In this document: one piece after another, positions 1 through 8,605 of the stretch
How positions within the stretch are numbered: the stretch's first letter is position 1
How the letters are laid out: every line of letters starts with the position of its first letter
Assembly: GCF_900101495.1 (NCBI RefSeq)
Contig: NZ_FMUS01000022.1
Span: forward strand, 1 to 64,000
Source of the DNA: Alkaliphilus peptidifermentans DSM 18978
GTDB lineage: Bacteria; Bacillota; Clostridia; Peptostreptococcales; Natronincolaceae
DNA: 64,000 nucleotides
Reading direction: 5' to 3'
Notes under the pieces: generated by a model
Told to the model about the DNA's origin: nothing
Databases searched by the model: none
The model's input: only the letters and a program-made list of their open reading frames with translations
Made by a program: the position numbers and the translations under genes

Positions 1-2
1 AT

Positions 3-239
3 ATTGATGAAGACTTAGCCGATAAGGCTAGAAGATTTATGAAAACTGAAAAAGGTAAGCGTTACTATAAACGCAGAAAAGAAACCGTGGAAAGAATCTT
101 TGCTGACGCAAAGGAATTGCACGGCCTTAGGTATGCCCACTATCGTGGACTCCATTTAGTTCAGATGCAGTGTTTAATGACTGCTACTGCACAAAATATC
201 AAAAAAATAGCCACTAAGCTATCAAAAGTCCAGGAATAA
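3..239 (+). CDS. IS transposase, C-terminal fragment (cut by window start)
   Basis: The open frame enters from the left edge and ends at TAA 237-239. It gives the last 78 or so residues of a transposase. The motif [28 protein letters not shown] (quoted in parts: [22 protein letters not shown]) is typical of the C-terminal end of DDE transposases of the IS1182 type, where the final Glu of the DDE triad lies in the VER-F-AK helix. A start codon within the window would give only 66 aa, so the true start lies outside. The family name is recalled from the motif, not searched. Nothing shows whether the element is intact upstream. Confidence 0.7.
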   Translation: MDEDLADKARRFMKTEKGKRYYKRRKETVERIFADAKELHGLRYAHYRGLHLVQMQCLMTATAQNIKKIATKLSKVQE

Positions 240-309
240 TCTTGGGTTTTTGATAGTTTAGTAGCAGAAACAATTAAAAATTTCATTTAAATCAATTTAC
301 AAAGAATTT

Positions 310-339
310 AACCACCAGATTAGATAAAATCTGGTGGTT
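310..339. terminator. Perfect hairpin downstream of the transposase
   Basis: AACCACCAGATT (310-321) pairs with its complement at 328-339 around a six-base loop. Only a short T stretch follows on the + strand, so it may be a weak terminator or part of the IS end. Confidence 0.45.
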
Positions 340-352
340 TGTAATCAACCTC

Positions 353-382
353 AGAACTGTAGCTTCGGCTACAGTTCTTTTA
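353..382 (+). terminator. Rho-independent terminator with TTCG loop
   Basis: An 11-bp perfect stem (AGAACTGTAGC, 353-363, with 368-378) is closed by the extra-stable loop TTCG and followed by TTTT. It points rightwards, after the transposase and before the convergent spoVA operon. Confidence 0.7.
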
Positions 383-439
383 ATTATCTATATTTTCATA
401 TTCAAGATATGTATCTACTTTAAAATTTTATATCAAGAA

Positions 440-1021
440 TTAATGTTCTATAGTAATCCCACTTCTTGTGATAATCTCCTCCAAAGCTCTCGTAAAAATT
501 GGTGCCCCTTTTCTACTATCATCTTTCCCATTCATTTTTCCTATATCTCCTATACCTATTATTATTGGTGGTTTGGGGCACTTTTCTATTATATCAACAG
601 TATCACCATACAATACTTTTTGTGATGTAGGTTTTCCATCTTTATCTACAGCATTATCAGTAATTTTTCCATTTTTATCTATTGAGAAATCAACATGTAC
701 TCCCTCCACCTCCTGTGTGTTAGAAGCTACTGCAATAATACCCAATACCTCAATATCGGGATGTGTTAATAATTTTTGTAATACCTTTTCACCAATCCCA
801 ATATTTTCATTACCCTCATCATCAGTCATTACAACTACAGGGTCATTTTTTGCTTCTTTTACTAATTTAACTATTTCTCCTCCAGATAACGGTGTTGGGT
901 TACCACCTGATTTAGAAATACATCTCCCTCCAATACGCTCTACTGCAATTTCAATTGCTCTCTGAGCACATCGGTCTCCATCAGTTACTATTATTATTTT
1001 CCTCTTGTTATTTACTGACAT
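440..1021 (-). CDS. spoVAEA: Stage V sporulation protein AE-a (SpoVAEa)
   Basis: This 193-aa soluble protein is the last gene of the spoVA operon. SpoVA proteins form the inner spore membrane channel for dipicolinic acid uptake during sporulation and its release in germination. SpoVAEa is the accessory soluble member. The N-terminus (IIIVTDGDRCAQRAIE) and the Rossmann-like GIIAVASNTQ and PPIIIGIGDIGKM stretches match the family as I know it, and the length is normal (about 200 aa). The start has a good site (AGGTGA) 5-6 bases upstream, and it begins 13 bases after spoVAE. No transmembrane segment is visible. Confidence 0.85.
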   Translation of the reverse strand: MSVNNKRKIIIVTDGDRCAQRAIEIAVERIGGRCISKSGGNPTPLSGGEIVKLVKEAKNDPVVVMTDDEGNENIGIGEKVLQKLLTHPDIEVLGIIAVASNTQEVEGVHVDFSIDKNGKITDNAVDKDGKPTSQKVLYGDTVDIIEKCPKPPIIIGIGDIGKMNGKDDSRKGAPIFTRALEEIITRSGITIEH

Positions 1022-1034
1022 TTTTTCACCTACC

Positions 1035-1391
1035 TTAGGATTTTGATTTAGGATTAAAGAAGACTGCCATTAAATACCCAAATACTACCGCTGCCGTAAT
1101 ACCTCCTGATGTAGCCTCCACACCTCCAGTAAAAATTCCTAAGAACCCTTTTTCGTCAACTCCCTTAAAGACTCCTTTTGCAAGACTATATCCAAATCCA
1201 GGCAGAGGAATTGTAGCACCTGCACCACCAAATCTAACAAGAGGCTCATAAATACCTAATGCTGTTAAAACTACACCAGCAGTTACAAATATAACTAGAA
1301 CTTGAGCTGGGTTAAGCTTTGTTCCATCCATCAGTAATTGACCCAATACACAAATTAAACCACCAACTATAAAAGCATTTACATATGACAT
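1035..1391 (-). CDS. spoVAE: Stage V sporulation protein AE (SpoVAEb)
   Basis: This 118-aa integral membrane protein has about three hydrophobic segments. It carries the family signatures NAFIVGGLICVLGQ near the N-terminus and GGAGATIPLPGFG near residues 54-66. With SpoVAC it is part of the membrane section of the DPA channel. The start follows a strong AGGAGG site. The second copy in this window (12506-12859) is clearly homologous, sharing LTP/LNPAQ, GALxxGLGxYEPL and the glycine-rich motif. It lies 15 bases after the end of the frameshifted spoVAD. Confidence 0.92.
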   Translation of the reverse strand: MSYVNAFIVGGLICVLGQLLMDGTKLNPAQVLVIFVTAGVVLTALGIYEPLVRFGGAGATIPLPGFGYSLAKGVFKGVDEKGFLGIFTGGVEATSGGITAAVVFGYLMAVFFNPKSKS

Positions 1392-1406
1392 TTTATACCT
1401 CCTAGT

Positions 1407-2427
1407 TTATTTTTTGCTTTCTATTGTTATAGCATGGGCAATTCCAGGAATTGATTCGCCTTGTTGAGCACTTGTAGGTGAAAACAAAGCTCCTGTTGAA
1501 ACTAGAAGAACTCTATTTAAAATCCCTTCAGACAATTGCTTATTCAAATATCCGCAAAAAACCACTGCTGAGCAACCACAGCCACTACCTCCTGCATGAG
1601 TATCTTGCTTTTTCTCATCAAAAATTTTCTATTCCACAGTCGGTGAAATTTTTTACTATTTCAAATCCTTCTTTTTTCATTAATTCGATTGCGATATCTC
1701 TTCCATATTTCCCCAAGTCACCTGTAATTATTAAGTCATACTCCTTTGGTTGAAGTCCAGTATCCATTAGATGTGTCGTTATGGTATTTGCAGCAGCCGG
1801 TGCCATTGCTGCTCCCATATTGTTGGAATCAACAATTCCAAAATCGATTACCTTTCCGATTGTAGAGTAAGTAATAAATGGACCATTACCATTGGAGGTT
1901 AGTATCGCTGCTCCTGATCCTGTAACTGTCCATTGAGCTGTAGGTGCTCTTTGATTTCCTAATTCCAAAGGATATCTAAACTGCCTTTCTGCTGATGAGA
2001 AGTGACTGGATGTAGTTGCAACCACCTTATCGGCATATCCACCATCTATTAGTACAGCTGCTAAATTAAGGGATTCTGCCATTGTAGAGCAGGCTCCATA
2101 TAGTCCATAGAATGGTATTTCTAGATCCCGTGCTGCAAATGAAGTGGACATCAGTTGATTTAATAGGTCTCCACCCAGCATAAATTCTATATCTGGAATT
2201 TTCAATTTAGCTTTTCTAATTGCAATTTTAACAGCTTCTTTAACAAGCTTGCTTTCCGCCTTTTCCCAGCTATCTTCACCAAATAAATCATCTTCTAAAA
2301 CTTCATCATAATATTGGGCTAAAGGTCCTTCCCCCTCCTTAGGTCCAACAATTGAGGCTGTTGTGAGAATTGAAGGAGGGTTTAAAAATTTTATGGTTTG
2401 CCTTCCTATCTTTTTTAATGCCACCAT
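1407..2427 (-). CDS. spoVAD: Stage V sporulation protein AD (SpoVAD), interrupted by a +1 frameshift
   Basis: SpoVAD is the thiolase-fold DPA-binding protein that plugs the SpoVA channel. The frame from ATG 2427 (GGAGGTG site) stops after 269 aa at TGA 1620-1618. The missing C-terminal 70 residues, including the GGSGCGCSAVV stretch and the GALFSPTSAQQGESIPGIAHA end, continue in the +1 frame to TAA 1409-1407. Joined, the product is 339 aa, the normal family length. The break is at TTT TGA inside a run of five Ts. Removing one T restores the frame, and so would a +1 slip of tRNA-Phe on TTT_T. Recoding, a real mutation and a homopolymer error cannot be told apart here. The second spoVAD copy is also frameshifted. 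Confidence 0.85.
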
Positions 2428-2435
2428 TTCACCTC

Positions 2436-2891
2436 CTATTTAAGCAGATAATAGATTATTCCAACAATAACTGAAGAAGTAATACCATATACTAAAACAG
2501 GACCTGCTAGAATAAACATCCTTGCTGCAACACCAAATATAAAGCCTTCTCGTTTATATTCCATGGCTGGAGATACTACAGAATTTGCAAATCCAGTTAT
2601 GGGCACAATTGAACCAGCACCAGCTTTTTTTCCAATTCGATCATAAACTCCTAAACCTGTTAATGCAGCACCTAGAAAAATCATTACTAAAATTGTGGCA
2701 TTAGTGGCTTCTAGATGAGTTAAGCCCAGATTATTTTCAATCATATTATGAACAAACTGACCAATAATACAAATGATACCGCCTACAACAAATGCCCAAA
2801 TACAATTAGTAAAATAATTTGGCTTTGGCGCAGTGTTCTCAACAAGTTTTTGGTAATTTTTTTTTTCATTTGTCTGTAACCTTCTAGTCAT
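2436..2891 (-). CDS. spoVAC: Stage V sporulation protein AC (SpoVAC)
   Basis: This 151-aa polytopic membrane protein is the mechanosensitive-channel-like subunit of the SpoVA DPA channel. It has about four hydrophobic stretches. The family signatures are CIWAFVVGGIICIIGQ near residues 30-45, GLGVYDRIGKKAGAGSIVPITGFANS in the middle (quoted in parts: GLGVYDRIG, GAGSIVPITGFANS) and EGFIFGVAARMFILAGPVLVYG near the end (EGFIFGV, LAGPVLVYG). The start has the site GAGGTG. It is paralogous to 11011-11490. The next gene, spoVAD, begins nine bases later. Confidence 0.93.
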   Translation of the reverse strand: MTRRLQTNEKKNYQKLVENTAPKPNYFTNCIWAFVVGGIICIIGQFVHNMIENNLGLTHLEATNATILVMIFLGAALTGLGVYDRIGKKAGAGSIVPITGFANSVVSPAMEYKREGFIFGVAARMFILAGPVLVYGITSSVIVGIIYYLLK

Positions 2892-2904
2892 AAGAACACC
2901 TCAG

Positions 2905-3060
2905 TCAACGAAGCTCATTTACTGTAGCCTTTTTCTTTAAATTGTCTACAGACATTTCAAAGCTATCTTGTTCAAGCTGATGAATTTTATTCTTCTCTTC
3001 GATGTTTTGTAGTGTTAAAGGATCAAATTTTCTATTTGGATAATATGTTTTATTCTTCAT
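2905..3060 (-). CDS. Small 51-aa protein inside the spoVA operon
   Basis: This ORF of 51 codons lies between spoVAB and spoVAC. It starts at ATG 3060, eight bases after an AGAGGTG ribosome site, and ends at TGA 2905-2907. The protein is charged and soluble (begins MKNKTYYPNRKFDPL, ends KKKATVNELR) with a probable helix in the middle (EEKNKIHQLEQ). The position, ribosome site and tight spacing (16 bases to spoVAB, 13 to spoVAC) support translation. I do not recognise a family. Its location suggests a forespore role. Confidence 0.65.
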   Translation of the reverse strand: MKNKTYYPNRKFDPLTLQNIEEKNKIHQLEQDSFEMSVDNLKKKATVNELR

Positions 3061-3076
3061 CTTTTCACCTCTAATT

Positions 3077-3487
3077 TTATTTAATTATCAACCAGTCTAA
3101 TAATGAGCCCAATACCTTACCAATAATTAATGCATATAAAATATATATTACATAACCCTCAAGGCGAAATCGTCTTATTAGAACAGGGATAACATTCATA
3201 ACCTCTGCTAAAGCTGACGCCAATAAACCTATAAAAGTTCCAATAAAAAAACCAATTACTACAACTATTGGTGCCTTGAGGCTTATGGCAAAATCAGTTA
3301 ATGAAGTAATGGCTGCAAATACTGCACCCATTACAATAACATTTTCATACCATTGAATATATTTATAGGTATTAGTTAATTGTGCAAGTCGAGGAACAAT
3401 ATCTAATAGAGTAAGCAGCGCAACAATTCCACTACCAACTATTATCCCATTTGACAAACCAGTTATAATCACTAAAACACTTCTCAT
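3077..3487 (-). CDS. spoVAB: Stage V sporulation protein AB (SpoVAB)
   Basis: This 136-aa membrane protein has four hydrophobic segments (starting VLVIITGLSNGIIVGSGIVALL and ending VIYILYALIIGKVLG, quoted in parts). The N-terminal segment with GLSNGIIVGSG and the following LLDIVPRLAQLTNT are typical of SpoVAB. The start overlaps the stop of spoVAA by four bases (ATGA), so the two are probably translationally coupled. SpoVAB belongs to the full type of spoVA operon and is absent from the second cluster at 11-13 kb. Confidence 0.9.
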   Translation of the reverse strand: MRSVLVIITGLSNGIIVGSGIVALLTLLDIVPRLAQLTNTYKYIQWYENVIVMGAVFAAITSLTDFAISLKAPIVVVIGFFIGTFIGLLASALAEVMNVIPVLIRRFRLEGYVIYILYALIIGKVLGSLLDWLIIK

Positions 3488-4122
3488 CTTACATCCTTCT
3501 TTTTCATATCAGGATAATGATCATTATTTTTTATGAAGTCGTCCATATTCTGTTGATAAAGGTACATTTCAACCTCCAATGGACTAGGTTCTGTATTAAT
3601 ACGCTTTTTAAAAACATGATTGAAAAAAACAGACATTCCAGCACCAATACCTAGACTATATGGAATTTGCAATAGTAATGGAGATTCATTAGTTTCTCCT
3701 GTTATAATCCTATATATTGTTTTATGAGCTTGTTTCATATCTACATCCGAGTGGAAATTAATAATAGCAGTTATTGATCCAACAAATAGTAGTAACGTAA
3801 CAATGGTTAATCTTAATATTTTATACTTATCTTTACCTTCCTCTGCTGTCTTAAAGGATAGAAGAATTTCTGGATCTCCCAAAACTGTAACTGTAGCTTC
3901 TGGGAATCTATTTCTAATAAGCTTTATTATTGATAGTACTGAAATAATATTTGCTTTATCTTTATTTAGAATTTTATCCTCATACTTTAAATTATCCACT
4001 TCTTCTTCTATATCTTTTTCTGAGTAGACTTCCACCAGTTCCTTAAGATATACTGGTTTTTTTCTATCAACCATAACCTTACCCTTGGTCTGAATATAGA
4101 TCTGCTTATTAGTATCCATCAT
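3484..4122 (-). CDS. spoVAA: Stage V sporulation protein AA (SpoVAA)
   Basis: This 212-aa protein has a soluble N-terminal domain of about 110 residues (IYIQTKGKVMV, the VTVLGDPEILL strand) followed by two membrane segments. That is the usual SpoVAA layout. I start it at ATG 4122, just after the AAGGGGTG site. A longer reading to 4206 would run antisense to frame over the preceding 51-aa ORF, whose stop (4124-4126) sits next to this ATG. The first gene of the operon with a known function is thus coupled to the small ORF. Confidence 0.88.
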   Translation of the reverse strand: MMDTNKQIYIQTKGKVMVDRKKPVYLKELVEVYSEKDIEEEVDNLKYEDKILNKDKANIISVLSIIKLIRNRFPEATVTVLGDPEILLSFKTAEEGKDKYKILRLTIVTLLLFVGSITAIINFHSDVDMKQAHKTIYRIITGETNESPLLLQIPYSLGIGAGMSVFFNHVFKKRINTEPSPLEVEMYLYQQNMDDFIKNNDHYPDMKKKDVR

Positions 4123-4123
4123 T

Positions 4124-4279
4124 TCACCCCTTAATTTCATACATTTCCAGTAGAACAAGGTCTGCCTTTTCTGGTGTTCGCTGCATTTTACGGTTACTAA
4201 ATACATACCAAGTAGACATTAAAATAATGGATACTATTAAAAGTAAAATTATGTTCTTGCCTCTTTTAAAAAAGTTCAT
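4124..4279 (-). CDS. Small 51-aa single-span membrane protein heading the spoVA operon
   Basis: ATG 4279 follows a GGAAGGTGAG ribosome site by about six bases. The frame stays open for 51 codons to TGA 4126-4124, one base before the spoVAA start. The protein begins MNFFKRGKN, has one strongly hydrophobic segment (IILLLIVSIILMSTWYVF), then a short charged tail ending LVLLEMYEIKG. The N-in/C-out or reverse orientation cannot be decided. Small size, ribosome site and coupling to spoVAA make it a probable real gene. I do not recognise a family. Confidence 0.65.
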   Translation of the reverse strand: MNFFKRGKNIILLLIVSIILMSTWYVFSNRKMQRTPEKADLVLLEMYEIKG

Positions 4280-4460
4280 TACTATCTCACCTTCCTTGAT
4301 TTTATTATTAACGTAATTTAAATTTTAATTCTTGTATCATTTTATAAAGTGCAATAAGTAATAGAAAGGCAATGAGGAATTAAGAGTGAAAAGTGAAGAG
4401 TGAAGAGATAATGAGAAATGGAAGTGATAATTAAAATCAAATATAATGAACATAAACATA

Positions 4461-4488
4461 AAAAAGGAATTTGATATCATCAAATTCC
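4461..4488 (-). terminator. Terminator after sigF
   Basis: On the - strand GGAATTTGAT (4475-4466 on the complement) pairs around a 3-base loop with ATCAAATTCC and is followed by TTTTT. It separates the spoIIA operon from the spoVA operon, so spoVA probably has its own forespore promoter in 4280-4460. No convincing sigma-G box was identified there. Confidence 0.75.
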
Positions 4489-4530
4489 CTTCAAAATCAC
4501 TTATTACTTATTATTCATTGCTAATTGAAC

Positions 4531-5301
4531 CTACGCCATTTTCATTAAATCCTTCATAGATTTAAGTATTTTTTTCTCTATTCTTGAAACCTGTACCTGT
4601 GAAATGCCCAATACTTCTGCAATTTCTGTTTGAGTCTTATCCTTAAAATACCTTAATATAATTATTTGCCGTTCTCTAGGCTGTAGCTTAGCAATAACAT
4701 CCTTTAGAATTATTCTATCAATTACTTCACTATCCTCCAGTGAATCAGTCTCTCCAACTTTGTCCATAAGATGTATCGGCGCCCCATCATCATGATGTAT
4801 TACATCATGTAAATATTCTGGATGAGTACTGGAGTCCATTGCCATTACAATTTCCTCTTTAGAAATATTTAAGTCATCAGCTATTTCTTGTAAAGTAGCT
4901 TCTCGTCCTAATTCCTTAGATAGACGTTCCTTTGAATACTTTACCTTTGCTGCAGTTTGCTTTAATGATCGAGAAACTTTAATAATACCGTCATCACGTA
5001 GAAATCGCTTAATTTCGCCAATAATCATGGGCACTGCATATGTTGAAAAACGAACATCAAAGCTTGTATCAAATTTATTTATAGCCTTAATAAGTCCTAT
5101 GCATCCAAGCTGATAAAGGTCCTCTTTCTCGTATCCACGATTTGCGAATCTTTTTATTACACTTCTTACCAATCCTAAATTATTACCAACTAAAATCTCT
5201 TGAGCTTTAACATCACCTTTTTGAGCCAAGCCTATTAATCTCATAGTCTCGTCATGCTGTAGTACTTCTCTTTGATCCCCTGATATCGCCATATGATTCA
5301 T
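4531..5301 (-). CDS. sigF: RNA polymerase sigma-F factor (SpoIIAC)
   Basis: This 256-aa sporulation sigma factor directs early forespore transcription. Region 2 is seen as NNLGLVRSVIKRF through DLYQLGCIGLIKAINKFD and RFSTYAVPMIIGEIKRFLRDDG (in parts). Region 3 has KYSKERLSKELGREATL, and region 4 has the helix-turn-helix TQTEIAEVLGISQVQVSRIEKK. Its place after spoIIAB in the spoIIAA-AB-sigF order separates it from the similar sigma-G. It is held inactive by SpoIIAB until SpoIIAA is dephosphorylated. Upstream site AAGGGG. Confidence 0.95.
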   Translation of the reverse strand: MNHMAISGDQREVLQHDETMRLIGLAQKGDVKAQEILVGNNLGLVRSVIKRFANRGYEKEDLYQLGCIGLIKAINKFDTSFDVRFSTYAVPMIIGEIKRFLRDDGIIKVSRSLKQTAAKVKYSKERLSKELGREATLQEIADDLNISKEEIVMAMDSSTHPEYLHDVIHHDDGAPIHLMDKVGETDSLEDSEVIDRIILKDVIAKLQPRERQIIILRYFKDKTQTEIAEVLGISQVQVSRIEKKILKSMKDLMKMA

Positions 5302-5327
5302 TTTTATCTACCCCTTATTTCACATCC

Positions 5328-5765
5328 TTACTTCTCGTTGAGGCTATTGAATTTTTTAACCATCTCTATTCTTGTTCCCTTTCCTGCCTCAGAATATACA
5401 TTAACATTATCCATAAAAGTTTCCATTACTGTGAATCCCATTCCCGAACGCTCCAGCTCAGGTTTTGATGTGTAAAGGGGTTCCATTGCCTTTTTAACAT
5501 CTTCAATCCCATTTCCATCATCTTCAATGATTACTTCTAGTTCATTATTTGTAATAGTGCATATTACCCTCACCATTCCCATAGTGTTTTCATAGCCGTG
5601 GATTATAGCATTTGTTACTGCCTCTGAAACGGCCGTTTTTATATCAGAAATTTCTTCTATGGTTGGGTCAAGCTGCGATGCAAAGGCGGCTACAACTACT
5701 CTTGCAAAGGCCTCATTTTGTGACTTGCTTTCGAATTCTAGTTTCATATAATTTTTATACTCCAT
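5328..5765 (-). CDS. spoIIAB: Anti-sigma-F factor and serine kinase (SpoIIAB)
   Basis: This GHKL-fold protein binds sigma-F and phosphorylates SpoIIAA with ATP. It shows the N-box [14 protein letters not shown], the G1 box [10 protein letters not shown] and the GMGFTVME nucleotide-lid end. I start at ATG 5765 ([11 protein letters not shown]), which has an AAAGGAGTG site and gives 145 aa, the usual length. A longer reading upstream would overlap the end of spoIIAA and lacks support. It is part of the spoIIAA-AB-sigF operon. Confidence 0.95.
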   Translation of the reverse strand: MEYKNYMKLEFESKSQNEAFARVVVAAFASQLDPTIEEISDIKTAVSEAVTNAIIHGYENTMGMVRVICTITNNELEVIIEDDGNGIEDVKKAMEPLYTSKPELERSGMGFTVMETFMDNVNVYSEAGKGTRIEMVKKFNSLNEK

Positions 5766-5778
5766 TATTAACACTCCT

Positions 5779-6114
5779 TTACATACAATCAAAGGCTTCT
5801 TGTAGATTTTCGTATTTTCCAACGATTCGATATAGTCCTGACAAACTAAAAATTTTATCTATTTTATCAGAAACCTTAATAACTGCTACCTTCCCACCCA
5901 TTTTTGAAACATTTTTATATCTACCCATGATTACACCAATTCCTGAACTATCCATAAATTCAAGGCCACTTAAATCAAATACAAGATGGCGACTTCTTTT
6001 CTTTTCAATAAGATCATCCAGCTCTTGCCGAATTTCTTCAGATACATGATGGTCAAGCTCACCTTCAAGCTTTACAATTAATTTATTATCAAATGCTTCA
6101 TAATTAAATAGCAA
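5779..6114 (-). CDS. spoIIAA: Anti-sigma-F factor antagonist (SpoIIAA)
   Basis: This 111-aa STAS-domain protein is the phosphorylation switch that frees sigma-F from SpoIIAB. It shows the N-terminal [12 protein letters not shown] strand and the phosphoserine motif [15 protein letters not shown] near residues 53-67. The start is TTG 6114, after a run of GGAGGAGGGG. No in-frame ATG gives a complete STAS fold. It is the first gene of the operon, which is probably sigma-H/Spo0A driven from 6115-6240, though I could not define the promoter. Confidence 0.94.
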   Translation of the reverse strand: MLFNYEAFDNKLIVKLEGELDHHVSEEIRQELDDLIEKKRSRHLVFDLSGLEFMDSSGIGVIMGRYKNVSKMGGKVAVIKVSDKIDKIFSLSGLYRIVGKYENLQEAFDCM

Positions 6115-6362
6115 CCCATATCCCCTCCTCCTATGTAATATTAGATTTCCAGTATATGTTCTATTTTTTGTTGCCCATCTCCTTCATCAAAAAAACACTT
6201 GTTTTGTTTTATTTTAGATTATTTTGACGTATTGTTAATTTTAATTTTTTTTGTATACAATATACTGTATATATGTTATTATATTGTTAAATGATAATTG
6301 TTATTATTTATTTAAGTACATATAAATTTTATATGTATGATTCTAGAAAGGAATGATTTTTT

Positions 6363-8582
6363 ATGAAGGTATTTAATAAAGGTAATTGGTCAAAAGAAAT
6401 CGATGTTCGAGATTTTATTCAACAAAACTATACCCCCTACTATGGTGACTCTTCCTTTCTCAAGGGATCAACTGAGTCAACTAACCTTCTATGGAAAAAG
6501 GTTTTAAGCCTTATGGATGAGGAAAGAGATAATAATGGAACTTTAAATATAGATACTGAAACAATTTCAACCATTATATCCCACAAACCAGGGTATATTG
6601 AAAAAAGCATAGAAAAGGTAGTTGGTTTACAAACAGATGAAGCCTTAAAGAGATCCATAATACCCTTTGGTGGCATTAGAATGGTGGAAAATGCATGTGA
6701 AGCCTATGGTTATAAATTGAATCCTCAAATTAAGGAAATATTTAATAAATACCGTAAAACCCATAATGATGGTGTTTTTGATGCATATACACCTGAAATG
6801 ATTGCAGCTAGAAAGGCTGGAATTATTACTGGACTTCCCGACGCCTATGGAAGAGGTAGAATTATTGGAGATTACCGCCGGGTTGCCTTATATGGTGTTG
6901 ATCGCTTAATTGAGGATAAAAATAATCAATTATCTACACTTGAAGTAGACCAAGTGCTGGAGGATACAATCAGACTTAGAGAAGAAATATCTGAACAAAT
7001 CAAAGCATTGATAGAATTAAAGGAAATGGCCTTAAGCTATGGCTACAATATATCCCAGCCAGCCAATAGTGCTTTTGAAGCAATTCAATGGTTATACTTT
7101 GCCTACTTAGCTGCAGTAAAGGAGCAAAATGGTGCAGCCATGAGTTTAGGCAGAGTTTCAGACTTTTTAGATATATATATTGAAAAGGATATAGAATTGG
7201 GTATCATTACAGAAGAAGAAGCACAAGAATTAATTGATCACTTTGTGATGAAGCTGCGGATGGTTAGGTTTTTAAGGACTCGAGACTATAATGATCTTTT
7301 CAGTGGAGACCCAACCTGGATTACTGAATGTCTGGGAGGGATAGGAATTGATGGCAGGCCATTGGTTACAAAAACCTCCTATCGTGTATTAAATACTCTA
7401 TACAACTTAGGAGCTGCACCAGAACCGAATCTAACAGTTCTGTGGTCAACTAAACTACCTGAAGGCTTCAAAGCATTTTGTTCTAAAGTATCAATTGATA
7501 CCAGCTCAATTCAATATGAAAATGATGATCTAATGCGCCAATATTGGGGAGATGATTATGGCATAGCTTGCTGTGTTTCTGCCATGAGAATAGGAAAGCA
7601 AATGCAGTATTTTGGTGCCCGTTGTAATTTAGCTAAGGCACTATTATATGCTATTAATGGTGGTAAAGATGAACTAACTGGTAATCAAGTAGGTCCTAAA
7701 TTTGAACCAATTACTTCAGAATACCTTAACTATAATGAGGTAATGGATAAATTTAATACCTTCATTAATTGGATAGCTAAACTATATATTAATACCCTTA
7801 ATGTAATTCACTATATGCACGATAAGTATTCCTATGAGAGATTACAGATGGCCCTTCACGATAGAGATGTTGTAAGGACAATGGCTTGTGGGATAGCTGG
7901 GCTATCAGTTTGTGCCGATTCTTTAAGCGCAATAAAGCACGCCAGGGTAAAGGTAATAAGAAATGAAGGCGGCCTTGCTGTAGATTTCGCTATAGAGGGT
8001 GATTATCCCAAATATGGCAACAATGATGATTTGGCTGATGATATTGCAGTTAATCTAGTAAAAAGCTTTATGGATAGTATTAATAAAAATAAAACATATC
8101 GTAATGCAATACCAACACAATCGGTTTTAACTATAACCTCCAATGTTGTTTACGGTAAAAAAACAGGTAGTACTCCTGATGGTCGTAAGGCTGGTGAACC
8201 CTTTGCTCCTGGTGCTAATCCTATGCATGGTAGAGACCATAAAGGTGCCCTAGCTTCTCTATCTTCTGTGGCAAAACTACCATATGAGTTTTCGCAAGAC
8301 GGTATTTCCTATACCTTTTCTATTGTTCCTAAAGCATTAGGTAAAACTCTTGAGGAAAGAATTAACATACTTTCTTCACTATTGTATGGTTATTTTTCTC
8401 AGGGAGGACATCACATTAACATTAATGTTTTCGAGAAAGAGACTTTACTGGATGCAATGAACCAACCAGAAAAGTATCCTCAGTTGACCATCCGTGTATC
8501 TGGTTATGCTGTAAACTTTATTAAACTAACCAAGGAGCAACAAATAGATGTAATTAACCGAACCTTCCATGGTGAAGTTTAA
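6363..8582 (+). CDS. pflB: Formate acetyltransferase (pyruvate formate-lyase)
   Basis: This 739-aa glycyl-radical enzyme converts pyruvate and CoA to acetyl-CoA and formate in anaerobic fermentation. The active-site Cys-Cys pair is in [12 protein letters not shown] (about residues 400-411), and the radical glycine is in the C-terminal RVSGYAVNF. Both point to a true PFL rather than a glycerol dehydratase or another GRE. Length is normal (about 740-760). The activase follows 23 bases downstream. The upstream 250 bases are very AT-rich, and no clear Rex or FNR site was confirmed. Confidence 0.96.
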   Translation: MKVFNKGNWSKEIDVRDFIQQNYTPYYGDSSFLKGSTESTNLLWKKVLSLMDEERDNNGTLNIDTETISTIISHKPGYIEKSIEKVVGLQTDEALKRSIIPFGGIRMVENACEAYGYKLNPQIKEIFNKYRKTHNDGVFDAYTPEMIAARKAGIITGLPDAYGRGRIIGDYRRVALYGVDRLIEDKNNQLSTLEVDQVLEDTIRLREEISEQIKALIELKEMALSYGYNISQPANSAFEAIQWLYFAYLAAVKEQNGAAMSLGRVSDFLDIYIEKDIELGIITEEEAQELIDHFVMKLRMVRFLRTRDYNDLFSGDPTWITECLGGIGIDGRPLVTKTSYRVLNTLYNLGAAPEPNLTVLWSTKLPEGFKAFCSKVSIDTSSIQYENDDLMRQYWGDDYGIACCVSAMRIGKQMQYFGARCNLAKALLYAINGGKDELTGNQVGPKFEPITSEYLNYNEVMDKFNTFINWIAKLYINTLNVIHYMHDKYSYERLQMALHDRDVVRTMACGIAGLSVCADSLSAIKHARVKVIRNEGGLAVDFAIEGDYPKYGNNDDLADDIAVNLVKSFMDSINKNKTYRNAIPTQSVLTITSNVVYGKKTGSTPDGRKAGEPFAPGANPMHGRDHKGALASLSSVAKLPYEFSQDGISYTFSIVPKALGKTLEERINILSSLLYGYFSQGGHHININVFEKETLLDAMNQPEKYPQLTIRVSGYAVNFIKLTKEQQIDVINRTFHGEV

Positions 8583-8605
8583 TTGTAGAAAGGATTGATT
8601 TAAAC

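Noticed and set aside
468-965. 165-codon reading frame opposite spoVAEa
   Set aside because: Antisense shadow of a conserved gene; no ribosome site or family resemblance.
1612-1624. In-frame UGA in spoVAD copy 1 as selenocysteine or readthrough
   Set aside because: A second TGA follows at once, the continuation is in another frame, and no SECIS-like stem was seen.
4280-4460. Sigma-G promoter of the spoVA operon
   Set aside because: Several AT-rich partial matches exist, but none has both boxes at proper spacing.
6240-6320. Rex-type operator TTGTTAA(N4) upstream of pflB
   Set aside because: Only one half-site fits; the expected complementary half is absent.
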